Of a DNA stretch of 64,000 nt, positions 53,401-61,763 are shown in pieces. Every line of letters begins with the position of its first letter. Within the stretch, counting starts at the first letter, position 1. A model generated the notes under the pieces. It worked only from the letters and a program-made list of their open reading frames with translations, had not been told where the DNA came from and made no database searches. A program made the translations under genes and the position numbers. This DNA is from Acidobacteriaceae bacterium (GTDB lineage: Bacteria > Acidobacteriota > Terriglobia > Terriglobales > Acidobacteriaceae): positions 1-64,000 of the forward strand of contig DAIDGW010000209.1 in the NCBI GenBank assembly GCA_027452245.1, in the 5' to 3' direction.

Positions 53401-54349
53401 CGTCCTCTTCCGTAGTTGCCTTGCTTAACTCGGCCGCCAGCGAACGCAAAGTCTTGAGCCGACGCTCGCCGATGACGCGATCTGTCTCTTCCGTGACCAC
53501 ACAGAGGTGGCCCGCAACTTTGGCATCGTCTCCAGCCAGGGCGCTATAGGAAAAAGTATGGTAGGTTTCCTCACGATAGCCACTGCGCTCAAGAAACAGG
53601 AGCAAAGCCTCATCCCATGTGGCTTGGCCTGTATCCAACACCTTGCGAATACGGGGACCGATATCGTGCCAGATCTCCTCCCAGACCTTATGCGCCGGTT
53701 TTCCCAGTGCCCATGGATGCTTCTTACCAAGCGTCATTTTGGCGTACGCATCGTTGTACAGAAATGTCAGTTCTGGGCCCCAACTCATCCACATTGCGAA
53801 CCTCGATGTCAGCAAAACACGCACAATTGTCTTCAGGCTTTGTGGCCAATGTTCCATTCGGCCAAGAGGGGTCTTTGCCCAATCGAAGTCTTGCACCAGT
53901 TGGCCCAGCGCTCCAGCGCTGCGCACCCAGCCTTCGATCGGCTGAGGCTCCTCAGCTTCCTTCGAAACATTAGGATTGGCTTCTCCAACCACCTTCTTGA
54001 TTGTCGGAATGAGATCGCGCGTTAAATCAGACTTGGTGACGGAGCCCTGCGCATCCACGGCACGAGCTTGCTCGCGAGCAATGGTGGGGTGATTCTGGGT
54101 AACGATGATGACATCACAATTTGGAATCTCCCGGCGAATCACCCGCGTTGCCTCAAGTCCATCCATCCGGGGCATATTGATGTCCATCAGCACGACGTCC
54201 GGATGCAACTGCCGCACCTTTTCGATCGCCTCAATACCATCGCAGGCCTCGCCGCAGACATGGTAGTTGGGATCCGATTCGATAAATGAGCGAACTGTAC
54301 GCCGAAAGAGCTCGTGATCGTCCGCAATCAAAATCTTCACTGAACTCAT
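50477..54349 (-). CDS. Giant hybrid sensor protein with two receivers and two histidine-kinase cores
   Basis: From the ATG at 54349 (AGAGGTG five bases upstream) the protein is 1290 residues, with no membrane helix. Domains in order: receiver (1-125, Asp56); PAS (about 150-270); GAF (290-450); HisKA with His489 in SHEFRTP; HATPase (590-700); receiver with Asp about 810 in LVLSDVMMP; PAS (890-1010); short coiled coil; HisKA_3 dimerisation with His1085 in RELHDSAGQ; second HATPase (1160-1260) with DSGKGIP and GFGVGIRGMRERV. The first kinase is of the HisKA type and the second of the NarX/DegS type. There is no DNA-binding output domain and no partner gene next to it. Confidence 0.92.
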   Translation of the reverse strand: MSSVKILIADDHELFRRTVRSFIESDPNYHVCGEACDGIEAIEKVRQLHPDVVLMDINMPRMDGLEATRVIRREIPNCDVIIVTQNHPTIAREQARAVDAQGSVTKSDLTRDLIPTIKKVVGEANPNVSKEAEEPQPIEGWVRSAGALGQLVQDFDWAKTPLGRMEHWPQSLKTIVRVLLTSRFAMWMSWGPELTFLYNDAYAKMTLGKKHPWALGKPAHKVWEEIWHDIGPRIRKVLDTGQATWDEALLLFLERSGYREETYHTFSYSALAGDDAKVAGHLCVVTEETDRVIGERRLKTLRSLAAELSKATTEEDVVAAVSRSLSENEQDLPFTLAYFLLSDGSEARLSCQTGISCDHPAAVAVIDLKAKDQTWPIRDLINGKDSVIVEGLTARFGVVPCGAWDSPPSRALLLPITSQAQGNLAGVLITALNPYRPLDVSYAGFLHLIAGQISASVAKARAYEEEKKRAEALAEIDRAKTLFFSNVSHEFRTPLTLMLAPLEDLLGESNALAPHHYERLDIAHRNSLRLLKLVNTLLDFSRIEAGRFQASYEPTDIAQLTSELASVFRSAVERAGLRLIVNCPRLDEPVYVDRELWEKIVFNLLSNAFKFTFDGEIEVSLRKTQASAELTVRDTGTGIPANDLPYLFERFYRVKNARGRTFEGSGIGLALVQELAKQHGGTVRAESEVGRGSSFIVSIPLGKDHLPAERIGAARSLESTSLRGETYVEEALHWLPEIQVSELQSLRSPLDLVRSEEDRARIVLADDNADMREYVRNLLSSRYDVTALPDGEAALKAIREATPDLVLSDVMMPNLDGFGLLRELRSDSRTETVPVILLSARAGEESRVQGLSAGADDYLVKPFSARELMARVRSHLAMSKVRRQAAKLERELREHAEAEHRRLQELFMQSPAGIALLTGPDHRFTFANFEYVKSTGRQGPEDFADKTVDEVFPELKGYGFWEILDEVYRTGVPYIGRAVKVPLKRGKSSKLEDVYYNFTYQPFRGAAGKIEGILVHAVDVTEEALTREELEKRERQFREMADSLEEHVKQRTVALEKAQDELRDLSVRLLIAQDEERRRIARELHDSAGQTLTILSLEIAQLGSNGNVELASKIHELQEVVQQLTQEIRTTSYLLHPPLLDENGIGAALEWYAEGLLARTKLSISLDIARDLRRLSRETELVVFRVVQECLTNVIRHSESKEAFVSVAVSEGVVIVAVRDSGKGIPSEKLDQMQLRGFGVGIRGMRERVRQLGGTLTIESDSRGTTVSVRFPIGGTFRPEDGVQIAEAAG

Positions 54350-54728
54350 CAACACCTCTGTGTCTACGATACCCTGCTTCTAAGGTGGGGGGCCACCGGA
54401 ATACACGAGCGCTCGATATGCCATCTAATTGTGCGCGTCTGGGCTTACGGTCACAGGCACAAGGAATCAGAATGCCCTAAGCTGAGTTTGAACAAAATAC
54501 GATCTTTCCTGTATTGACGCTGACGTCCGTTGTGCAGGATCTCCTGGCTTGAACGGCCAATATTTGCGGCGATTCCAGAGCGAGGACACTCTCATCAGTC
54601 TCACGCGTCGTAAACAAGACATTATCTTAATTCTTTAAACACGCTTACGTTCTCGCACCTTAATTGTGAGAACTTGTTTGGCCGAGATTCTGTTTCCTGC
54701 TCAATCCAACAGGCCCTTTAAATCAAAT
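54350..54728. other. Intergenic region upstream of the hybrid kinase
   Basis: About 380 AT-richer bases without a convincing gene. One imperfect inverted repeat is seen, GTTCTCGC with GTGAGAAC at 54649-54673 (one mismatch). It also contains the 3' side of the six-hairpin-type gene and the kinase promoter, which I cannot place exactly. Confidence 0.45.
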
Positions 54729-55991
54729 TCAAATCAAATTAGTCCAGTCGAGATCGCGATCGCCGGCCTGGTAACGTTCCCACGTGTCCAAGGCTTGGTA
54801 GCACAAAATAGTGGACACTGGATTCATGAAAGGCTCCATCTTTCCCAGTTTCTTGCCGAACCAAAATCCTCCGTTCAATGCGCTATCGTTGTTCTCTGAT
54901 TGAAATTCGCGAATCTGAACAGCATCAGCTTCAATTGCAGCCGCATTCAGAGGCAAGATTCCCGCATGATCGGCGAACAGGTGCAGCCGCAACAATTGCG
55001 CTAACACATCGGAGCGGACAAACTTCGGGGGAATCTTTCTCGCGTACGCATTCAGCCGCTCGAGGCCTTCCCGGAAAACATGTCGACACATGGAATCATC
55101 GATTTTCGGCAAGAGCCCTTCCAGAAAGAAGCTGTAAGCATGCAGGCGATCCATGATCCAACCATCGTCATCGGATCCGGGCAAGAAAGATGCCTCTGTT
55201 TCAAGACAGCGCTGCAGGAAATCACGATAAAGTTTCACATAGCGCTTCTCACCTGTAATCTCGCTGATCTCCAGCCATGCTAGGGAGGCTTTCAGTTGGT
55301 AGCAACCCGGACTTTGAGACCAGCGGCGATACTCATAATCCACCGGCTTTTTATCGGGAAGAGTAATGATGGGACGGTAATCCAGCCCATCAAAGAAGTG
55401 TCCGGCCATAAAATCAGCGCAGTTGATGGCAGCGGCCAGACATGTTTTCTGTTCAGTTTTGCGCCACACCGCTAACAATCCCCTCACTGCAATGCCCGTA
55501 TCGAAGAAGTACCCATGCTTCTGGCCCTTCTCTTCGGCCTCAAAGGCCATAGAGCACGATTGTGGATCCCAGGTGCGGTCGATGAGGTAGTAAGCGGCTT
55601 TCACCGCGGCGTCGAGGTAGCGCGTGTCGGCAGTGCGTTCATAGAGCAGCATGAAACCGGCCGCGCAATATCCGGTAATAACCGTCGAGGACTGCTTATT
55701 GCGCTTGACGTCGCTCAAGAAATAGCGGGCGACGCCGCCATTTTCATGTTGAATGCCCGACCTCAGCATCCAGCGCCCAACGGAGTCCTCCAGCGCAATT
55801 GGGGCAATAAAAGGGTCGGCAGCGCGCATTTGAAGATGCCCTCTGCGACGGGTACGGCCATTCAAAAGATGGAGATAGTCGCCGACGACCTGGGGCATAT
55901 GCACCCGTTGTGCGCCCGAGAGGTTTTCTTGCCCATTCTCACTGCCAAAATATTGCGGTTTGAGAATCCGGACCAAATGCTCTACCAACAT
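54729..55991 (-). CDS. Six-hairpin glycosidase-like protein, unknown substrate
   Basis: A 420-residue cytoplasmic protein rich in paired helices, with repeats such as YLDAAVKAAYYLIDRTWDP, GIAVRGLLAVWRKTEQ and CYQLKASLAWLEISEITGE. This is the pattern of (alpha/alpha)6 barrel enzymes acting on polysaccharides. Similar proteins occur in polysaccharide gene clusters, but I cannot name the family or catalytic residues. Its ATG is preceded by AGGAGAGAGGGAGATG-like purine-rich sequence, a strong ribosome site. It stands alone here. Confidence 0.65.
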   Translation of the reverse strand: MLVEHLVRILKPQYFGSENGQENLSGAQRVHMPQVVGDYLHLLNGRTRRRGHLQMRAADPFIAPIALEDSVGRWMLRSGIQHENGGVARYFLSDVKRNKQSSTVITGYCAAGFMLLYERTADTRYLDAAVKAAYYLIDRTWDPQSCSMAFEAEEKGQKHGYFFDTGIAVRGLLAVWRKTEQKTCLAAAINCADFMAGHFFDGLDYRPIITLPDKKPVDYEYRRWSQSPGCYQLKASLAWLEISEITGEKRYVKLYRDFLQRCLETEASFLPGSDDDGWIMDRLHAYSFFLEGLLPKIDDSMCRHVFREGLERLNAYARKIPPKFVRSDVLAQLLRLHLFADHAGILPLNAAAIEADAVQIREFQSENNDSALNGGFWFGKKLGKMEPFMNPVSTILCYQALDTWERYQAGDRDLDWTNLI

Positions 55992-56406
55992 CTCCCTCTC
56001 TCCTGTAGTGTCGAAGTCAATGTGGTGCCGGATTCATGAGCCCATTGGCCGGACTCGCGCACCCGCATCATCTCTGAGATTCTTCCTGACCGCGTTGACG
56101 ATCCGAAATTTATATTCATTCCCATCGCCGCGGCCGAGCGGAGAACAACCCACAGATCGGTAAGAGCGCACGACATAGGAGGCCTGTGGTGATGACATAA
56201 GTCGGAGTAACCTGACGTCTAAGCATGCGACGAAAGGCGGATCGCGCACAAGCGTATTCGCAAGTGAGCGACCATTCGATTTTCTAGCAACAGAAAAGGT
56301 TGTCTGCCTTGCTGGATGGGCGATGTGGCGCGGCTTTTAAAACTCAGGGAACAAACGTAGGTATCAGTGCGTGTACTATTCGAAACGGGAATTCACCGTA
56401 ATGGTT
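55992..56406. other. Intergenic region, no gene seen
   Basis: About 415 bases. A partial match to the TGACTTATGTCA palindrome (TGAC-ATAA-GTCG at 56193-56204) is the only notable sequence. Small frames on the minus strand have no family resemblance or ribosome site. Confidence 0.45.
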
Positions 56407-57948
56407 TCACGGGATGTTTCCAGTTTCCAGCAGGATGGGCTTAGCACCAATCTGAACGACGCCTCCGCTAACAGGATTGATATTACCGCTGAGGTCCTGA
56501 TACTGCGTGTATGAAGGGGAGGATGGGACGGTAAAAGTCGAAGTGGTGCAGGTTCCGCTATTGCAACTTTGCGAAGAGTCCCACACCGCTAATGCCTGAT
56601 ATCCGCCGGAGCGCGTGTAGGAACAGGTCCAGATGCTGCCTGTGTAGGAGCAGGAACCGCTGGTCGTACCTGAAGTCCATGCTTCAGTTTGTTGATAAGC
56701 CACACCCGCCTTGGTTAAGCCGGTGGAATTAACGGCGGTACAATTCCCTCCGCTTGGGCACCAGAGAGTGCCATCATCGTCAGGAAGATCCCATGCATAC
56801 CAGTACATCCGCGCTACACCGAGCGCTTGCTGGATCATCAGGTAACGTGCCGTAAAACCAGCCTGTTGGTCCGGATCGGTGAGATTGGAAATGCCGGCGT
56901 GCGCTCCCCAGCTTCCTTCCGTATCGAAAACCGGCACGCTGAGATTCATCGCCGTCAGCTTACTTTGCGTATTTTGGAGAACCTGCACCACCTGTTCCGG
57001 GCTACTTTGGGCGGGATAGCCGTGGAATGCGACAACGTTAGCGAAGGAAGCAGCATTCCCGCTAATGCCATTCACCGTAACAGGTAAATACGCGGCCAGT
57101 CCGTCGGCCGGGGTCGGCGCACTGCCACTGTCACTGGAGGTCGTGAAGGCCGGAGTGATGAGCTGCGCACTGGTGTCGATTCCTTTTCCGCCCGCATAGC
57201 TGCTCATGGAATTGCAACCAGCATCGCCCTTGATGATGCAGCGAGCGTCGGCGGCCATGCGAGCCAGTTGTTGCCACGATCCTTGCCATGATGCCGCTAT
57301 ATTAGGCTCATTCCAGACTTCGTAATAGGCAATCTGGCCTTTGAATTGGGTAACCACGCTGGTAACCCAGTTGATCCAGATTTGATCCGTCCCAGTTCCG
57401 TCGGCGTTCAAATCGCTGGGAGGATAGCAATCCGCGGGCGTGCTCTCATCGGCAGCATAGGTACAGGCGGAGGGCGGCACGGACGTGGAATTCGCGCAGG
57501 CGGTATTGCTGCCCCCACACATGCACGAACCGCCGGTGCAGGCTGCCCACTGTGGAGTGCGCGCGAAATCATAAAGCACGTCGAGATTGGCCGTCCTGGC
57601 TTGTTGCACCCGATCGCTCAGTAAGGTCCAGTTGTAAGTGCCATTGCCAGTTTCTACTTGCGCCCATGCTGTCTGCGTATCCCAAAGCCGCACACCGGCA
57701 ATCGGAACATTTATCGACGGATTGGTCGGGAGAGGGGACGAAATGTTGTTGACGTGCATGGAGAAAAAAGCTGGTCCTACCGGACCACCCCCGGTTCCGA
57801 TCACTGTGGGACCGGTCCCATTTGGCCGATGGCCACCTCCACTGCCGCCGCAGGAAGCCAGCAACACAGAAGCTAGCAGTGTTGGAACGACACCGAAGTG
57901 CAGCCGTCGGCGATTCTTAATGTTCAGCGCGGATTTGGCTCTGTTCAT
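56407..57948 (-). CDS. Clan GH-A glycoside hydrolase-like lipoprotein
   Basis: From the ATG at 57948 the protein is 513 residues (starts at 57960 and 57972 are also possible). A signal with lipobox LLASC gives a lipid-modified Cys about residue 31, followed by a Gly-rich linker. The catalytic barrel has acid/base Glu in YYEVWNEPN (about residue 212) and nucleophile Glu in VFDTEGSWG (about 342), the spacing of clan GH-A enzymes such as GH39. Many cysteines around 140-190 suggest disulfides. The C-terminal 90 residues form a beta domain rich in Ser/Thr/Gly. The substrate is unknown. It stands alone. Confidence 0.8.
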   Translation of the reverse strand: MNRAKSALNIKNRRRLHFGVVPTLLASVLLASCGGSGGGHRPNGTGPTVIGTGGGPVGPAFFSMHVNNISSPLPTNPSINVPIAGVRLWDTQTAWAQVETGNGTYNWTLLSDRVQQARTANLDVLYDFARTPQWAACTGGSCMCGGSNTACANSTSVPPSACTYAADESTPADCYPPSDLNADGTGTDQIWINWVTSVVTQFKGQIAYYEVWNEPNIAASWQGSWQQLARMAADARCIIKGDAGCNSMSSYAGGKGIDTSAQLITPAFTTSSDSGSAPTPADGLAAYLPVTVNGISGNAASFANVVAFHGYPAQSSPEQVVQVLQNTQSKLTAMNLSVPVFDTEGSWGAHAGISNLTDPDQQAGFTARYLMIQQALGVARMYWYAWDLPDDDGTLWCPSGGNCTAVNSTGLTKAGVAYQQTEAWTSGTTSGSCSYTGSIWTCSYTRSGGYQALAVWDSSQSCNSGTCTTSTFTVPSSPSYTQYQDLSGNINPVSGGVVQIGAKPILLETGNIP

Positions 57949-58234
57949 GGTGTCTGTCATTCCTAATGTCATTACGTCCGGGGCAATACTTCCATAGCCC
58001 TCGCGAATGCGAGTGGCTCTGCTACTCCGGTTACAAAAATGCGTGGGTCGATGCGCGGCCCATATTTCGCCGCGATCTGGCACAAACGCTGATCGCCCAC
58101 AACCTCCCGAAACAAAGAGTGCTTATGATGGAGACGCTTTACTCAACCCGACTTTAGAAGAGATGTTGCGCAGGATTGTTTCTAATCTTAACAGATAGAA
58201 TACGGGCAGACTGAGTTGCTTTGGGCATTGGCGG

Positions 58235-59122
58235 TTATCGATCCACGCACCTAATGGTAAGAACGGGACAGCAAGCTTCAACCGCAATTTTGTAGGCATG
58301 CGGCCAATTGTGAGGCTTGCGCAAGGTGTGAAACGATCGCAACCCCAGAACGATCAGACCGACACGGCCCTGTTCCGCAAGTTCGAGGATTGTATCGTCT
58401 ATACGACCGAGTTGAGTTCGGAAGGTCCAGTTGTGCGGGAGTTCGCCGCCAGCGGATTCGCGCAGGTGATCTTCAAAGTCACGCTCCTGCTGGTCGGTGG
58501 TCATGAGCGCAGGTTGATCGACGATATGAACGATGGTGAGACGGGCGTCATGTTGCAGCGCAAGGGAAACAGTATAGGCCGCAGCGCAGGCGGATTCGGG
58601 AGACAGATCGGTGGGATAGAGAATGTGTGTAAGCTTCGCATTCGCCGGTGGCATTTCCGGAGCGTCCGGGCCAACCGTGACTACCGGGCAAATGGAATGA
58701 TGAAAGACGGCTTCGGCGACGGAGCCAAATGCGATTTTGCTCAGACCGGACCGCCCATGCGTCCCAACTACGGTCAGATCGATGTCATTTTCTTCGATGA
58801 ACGCCTCCAGAGTCTTCCAGACCTCGCCATTTTTTTTAACAACCGCGTGGTGCTCAATGCCGGAGAGTGCGCCTGATTCAGCAAGGAAGGTTTCCAAGTT
58901 CTGGATGTCGTGTGAGACAACCTCCTCGGCCATGGCAGTCGCGTCAGGCCCGGCCATTTTGAAGCCGAGCGCTGAGACAACATTCACCATATAGAACTTC
59001 GCCCCATAGCTTCGCGCGATGGTTACGGCGTACCGAAGAGCTTTTTGCGAGGACTCGGAGAAATCAATAGCGACCAGGACCTTGCGAAACTGGACCTTCG
59101 CCGAAACTACTGTCGACGCCAT
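58235..59122 (-). CDS. Tandem universal stress protein
   Basis: A 295-residue protein with two Usp domains. The first (about 9-150) begins FRKVLVAIDFSESSQKALRYA and ends VVGTHGRSGLSKIAFGSVAE, where the Gly-rich loop keeps the ATP-binding pattern G-x2-G-x9-G-S. The second (about 165-290) begins KLTHILYPTDLSPES and has a degenerate loop (VLGLRSFHTLRKPHNW), so it probably does not bind ATP. It is a single gene divergent from transketolase, within a carbohydrate and stress region. Confidence 0.9.
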   Translation of the reverse strand: MASTVVSAKVQFRKVLVAIDFSESSQKALRYAVTIARSYGAKFYMVNVVSALGFKMAGPDATAMAEEVVSHDIQNLETFLAESGALSGIEHHAVVKKNGEVWKTLEAFIEENDIDLTVVGTHGRSGLSKIAFGSVAEAVFHHSICPVVTVGPDAPEMPPANAKLTHILYPTDLSPESACAAAYTVSLALQHDARLTIVHIVDQPALMTTDQQERDFEDHLRESAGGELPHNWTFRTQLGRIDDTILELAEQGRVGLIVLGLRSFHTLRKPHNWPHAYKIAVEACCPVLTIRCVDR

Positions 59123-59293
59123 ATTCCTTCACCCTCGTCTTGCGACATTCTGCTCAAGCCCTGCAGGCTCAAGGCATTCCCGTACACCACAGGATTGCAG
59201 GCGCTATAGTGAGCCGCCGTGATGAGAGTCACAACAGGTTCGAATCAACGCAGCAGTTGTTATGAGCCATGAGGTTAGCTCCTGTGCGTTTGA

Positions 59294-59309
59294 TCACCAG
59301 AGGTGGTGA
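59294..59309. promoter_or_regulatory. Inverted repeat before transketolase
   Basis: TCACCA-GAGG-TGGTGA lies about 100 bases upstream of the start at 59410. TGATCACC occurs at 59291-59298 and 59313-59320, so two sites flank the dyad. This may be an operator or a leader hairpin. Confidence 0.35.
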
Positions 59310-59409
59310 ACCTGATCACCGAAGAATTCCCGCCATGTGCAAGATCATTCCAAGGGGGTTTCGCGCGCACATGCGCTGGGGTGCGTGCTCAGCTTTCGGA
59401 GGATAACCT

Positions 59410-61449
59410 ATGCCGATCATCGATTCTGGAACTGGGAAAATCGCGCGTGAGTATTCAATCGAGGAACTGGTTCAGTCCGCGAATCTAATGCGCGGCTACG
59501 ATCTCGTGGCTCTGTGTGCGGCGGGATCGGGCCATGCGGGCGGAACGCTTTCAATCATGGATGTTACGGCTGCTTTGTACTTGAAAGTCACGAAACATGA
59601 TCCGAAAAACCCCAACTGGTCGGAGCGCGACCGAATCATCTGGTCGGGCGGTCACAAAGCACCGAGCCTTTATCTAGGCTTGGCCTTCGCCGGTTTTTGC
59701 GACGTCAAAGATCTTGCTCTGTTGCGGAAACTGGGGTCTCCATTCCAGGGACATCCGCATTGGTTGAAGCTAGCGGGCGTAGAAGTCTCAACCGGATCAC
59801 TGGGCCAAGGATTGAGCATAGCAGTAGGTGTGGCTCTGGCAGGCAAATTGAATGGCAAAGACTATCGAACGTTCTGCATCATGGGCGATGGAGAGCAGCA
59901 AGAAGGAGAAATCTGGGAAGCGGCAATGGAAGCTGCGCATTACAAATTGGAGAACTTGGTTGGCATCGTCGACTGCAATCGGCTGCAGATTGATGGCGCG
60001 GTCGCTGATGTAATGAACATCGATCCGCTAGAAGAGAAGTATCGAAGCTTTGGATGGGACGTAGTTCGCATTGATGGTCACAATATGGAACGAATCGTCA
60101 AAGCCTTGTCGTCGGATCGACGCGGAACCGGGATGCCGTTGGTGATCCTGGCAGACACGGTCAAGGGTAAGGGTGTCAGCTTCATGGAAAATGTAGCGGG
60201 CTGGCACGGGAAAGCCCCTAACTATGAGGAAATGATCAAAGGGCTGGCGGAACTGGGACTGACGGACAAGATTCCGTATGCCAGCCTGCTGGAGGATGCG
60301 GCGAGGTTCCAGCAAAGGGCGACGCGGGCGCTCAATGAAAAGATGCCGCACTTCAGCCGGGATTACTGGTGGAACAGCCAGACTGTCATGCAGGCGGCGA
60401 TGGAACCCACGCGCAAAGGATTCGGACAATCACTGGCACAACATGGTGACGACGAGCGGATCGTGTGTTTGGGCCTGGATATTTCGGGATCGATCACCAT
60501 CAGCGATTTCTATGCCGGCAAGCCGGGACGCAAGAAGCGGTGGATCAGCATGGGGATTGCAGAGCAGTCGGCGACTGCGGCGGCGGCAGGACTGGCGAAG
60601 GAAGGAAAAATTCCAGTTTTTGGGACGTATGCCACGTTTGCGGCGGCGCGAAATCTCGACCAGATACGGACGTCGATCTGCTACGGCAATTTCAATGTGC
60701 TGATCGCGGGGGCGCACGGAGGCGTTTCGGTCGGCCCCGATGGTGCTACCCATCAGGCGCTGGAAGATCTGTTCCCGATGTGCGGACTGCCGAACATGTC
60801 CGTAGTAGTTCCCTGCGATTCGATTGAAACCAAGAAGGCGACCAGCTACTTACTGCTCGAGCATCAGGGGCCGAAGTACCTACGTTTTGCACGTGAGGCC
60901 ACTCCTGTGGTCACGAAGGAGAACACTCCGTTCGTTTTTGGCCAAGCAAATGTCACTCGCTTCCGGCGGACTGCGAAAGAATTCCGGGACGCGTTTGAAA
61001 CTTGTCTTGCCAGGGACTACAGGAATGAATCGGAAGAATTGACGATCATTGCGTGCGGACCCATGGTCCCGGAGGCGATGCGAGCAGCCTACATTCTGAA
61101 TCAGGATTTCGGTTGGGAAGCGCGTGTCATCAACATGCATACGTTAAAGCCGATCGACGAAGATTCTGTAATCCGGGCCGCAAAAGAGACAGGAGTTATC
61201 GTAACGGCCGAAGAACATCAGATTGGGGCGTTGGCGTGGCGTGTGAGCGGAATCATCACGGCATCACCGGAGCTATATGATAGCCGTGTTATCACGGGAG
61301 CCGTCGGCGTGAATGACCGCTTTGGTGAGTCTGGGGCGCCATGGGAACTAATACGCGAATTCGAGGTCAGTGCAGAACACATCGCGAAGAAGGCAGTGGC
61401 ACTCATGGCAGTCCGTCTCCCAGAAATCGTGCACGAACTACATTGCTAG
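59410..61449 (+). CDS. tkt: Transketolase, single-chain
   Basis: A 679-residue thiamine diphosphate enzyme of the pentose phosphate pathway. The N-terminal half has SGHAGGTLS (about 40-48), the TPP motif GDGEQQEGEIWEAAMEAA starting near residue 158, and NRLQIDGAV. The central half has GIAEQSATAAAAGLA with the catalytic Glu, and the C-terminal part TAEEHQIGALAW. GGAGG seven bases upstream supports the ATG. The sequence near residue 80, WSGGHKAPSLY, differs slightly from the usual SKGHAAP. It resembles the archaeal/Gram-positive type more than E. coli TktA. The alternative, 1-deoxyxylulose-5-phosphate synthase, is unlikely by motif. Confidence 0.92.
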   Translation: MPIIDSGTGKIAREYSIEELVQSANLMRGYDLVALCAAGSGHAGGTLSIMDVTAALYLKVTKHDPKNPNWSERDRIIWSGGHKAPSLYLGLAFAGFCDVKDLALLRKLGSPFQGHPHWLKLAGVEVSTGSLGQGLSIAVGVALAGKLNGKDYRTFCIMGDGEQQEGEIWEAAMEAAHYKLENLVGIVDCNRLQIDGAVADVMNIDPLEEKYRSFGWDVVRIDGHNMERIVKALSSDRRGTGMPLVILADTVKGKGVSFMENVAGWHGKAPNYEEMIKGLAELGLTDKIPYASLLEDAARFQQRATRALNEKMPHFSRDYWWNSQTVMQAAMEPTRKGFGQSLAQHGDDERIVCLGLDISGSITISDFYAGKPGRKKRWISMGIAEQSATAAAAGLAKEGKIPVFGTYATFAAARNLDQIRTSICYGNFNVLIAGAHGGVSVGPDGATHQALEDLFPMCGLPNMSVVVPCDSIETKKATSYLLLEHQGPKYLRFAREATPVVTKENTPFVFGQANVTRFRRTAKEFRDAFETCLARDYRNESEELTIIACGPMVPEAMRAAYILNQDFGWEARVINMHTLKPIDEDSVIRAAKETGVIVTAEEHQIGALAWRVSGIITASPELYDSRVITGAVGVNDRFGESGAPWELIREFEVSAEHIAKKAVALMAVRLPEIVHELHC

Positions 61450-61763
61450 AGCGCCGTGATTTTACACTCTACAGGAAAGAACGCAGCAGGAAGTTTTAGG
61501 GTTTATGGGTATGTACCCGGAGTACAACCTCCGTGCTGAAATTCACAACTTTTTGCTTGGTGGAATACAGCGTTTCTGGTAGCTTATGCAAAGTTTGAAG
61601 CGGTTACGTTTTGTTTCAAGTTTTTGGTTTCATAGTATCGCGGTCTCTGCACGGAGTTCGCGAACTAAGTTAAACACCTTACCTCTACGTGCCCGCTCGC
61701 GCGTCAAGGTAGTTGCAGCAGTCCTGCAGTCGCAAGCCCAATAACTTTTCGGAGAGCTTAATA
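61450..61763 (+). promoter_or_regulatory. Long leader region before the Ig-like secreted protein gene
   Basis: About 315 bases without a gene, AT-richer than the flanks. It contains the dyad GGGTA-TG-TACCC near 61505-61520 and several T-runs. GGAGAG eight bases before the ATG at 61764 is a good ribosome site. It probably holds the promoter and a long 5' untranslated leader. I recognise no riboswitch. Confidence 0.4.

Noticed and set aside
56193-56204. Third possible Crp/Fnr box, TGAC-ATAA-GTCG
   Set aside because: One base breaks the dyad, the centre differs and it is about 200 bases from the nearest start, so I do not count it with the two exact boxes.
59410-61449. 1-deoxy-D-xylulose-5-phosphate synthase
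   Set aside because: The TPP and C-terminal motifs, and domain order, match transketolase better.
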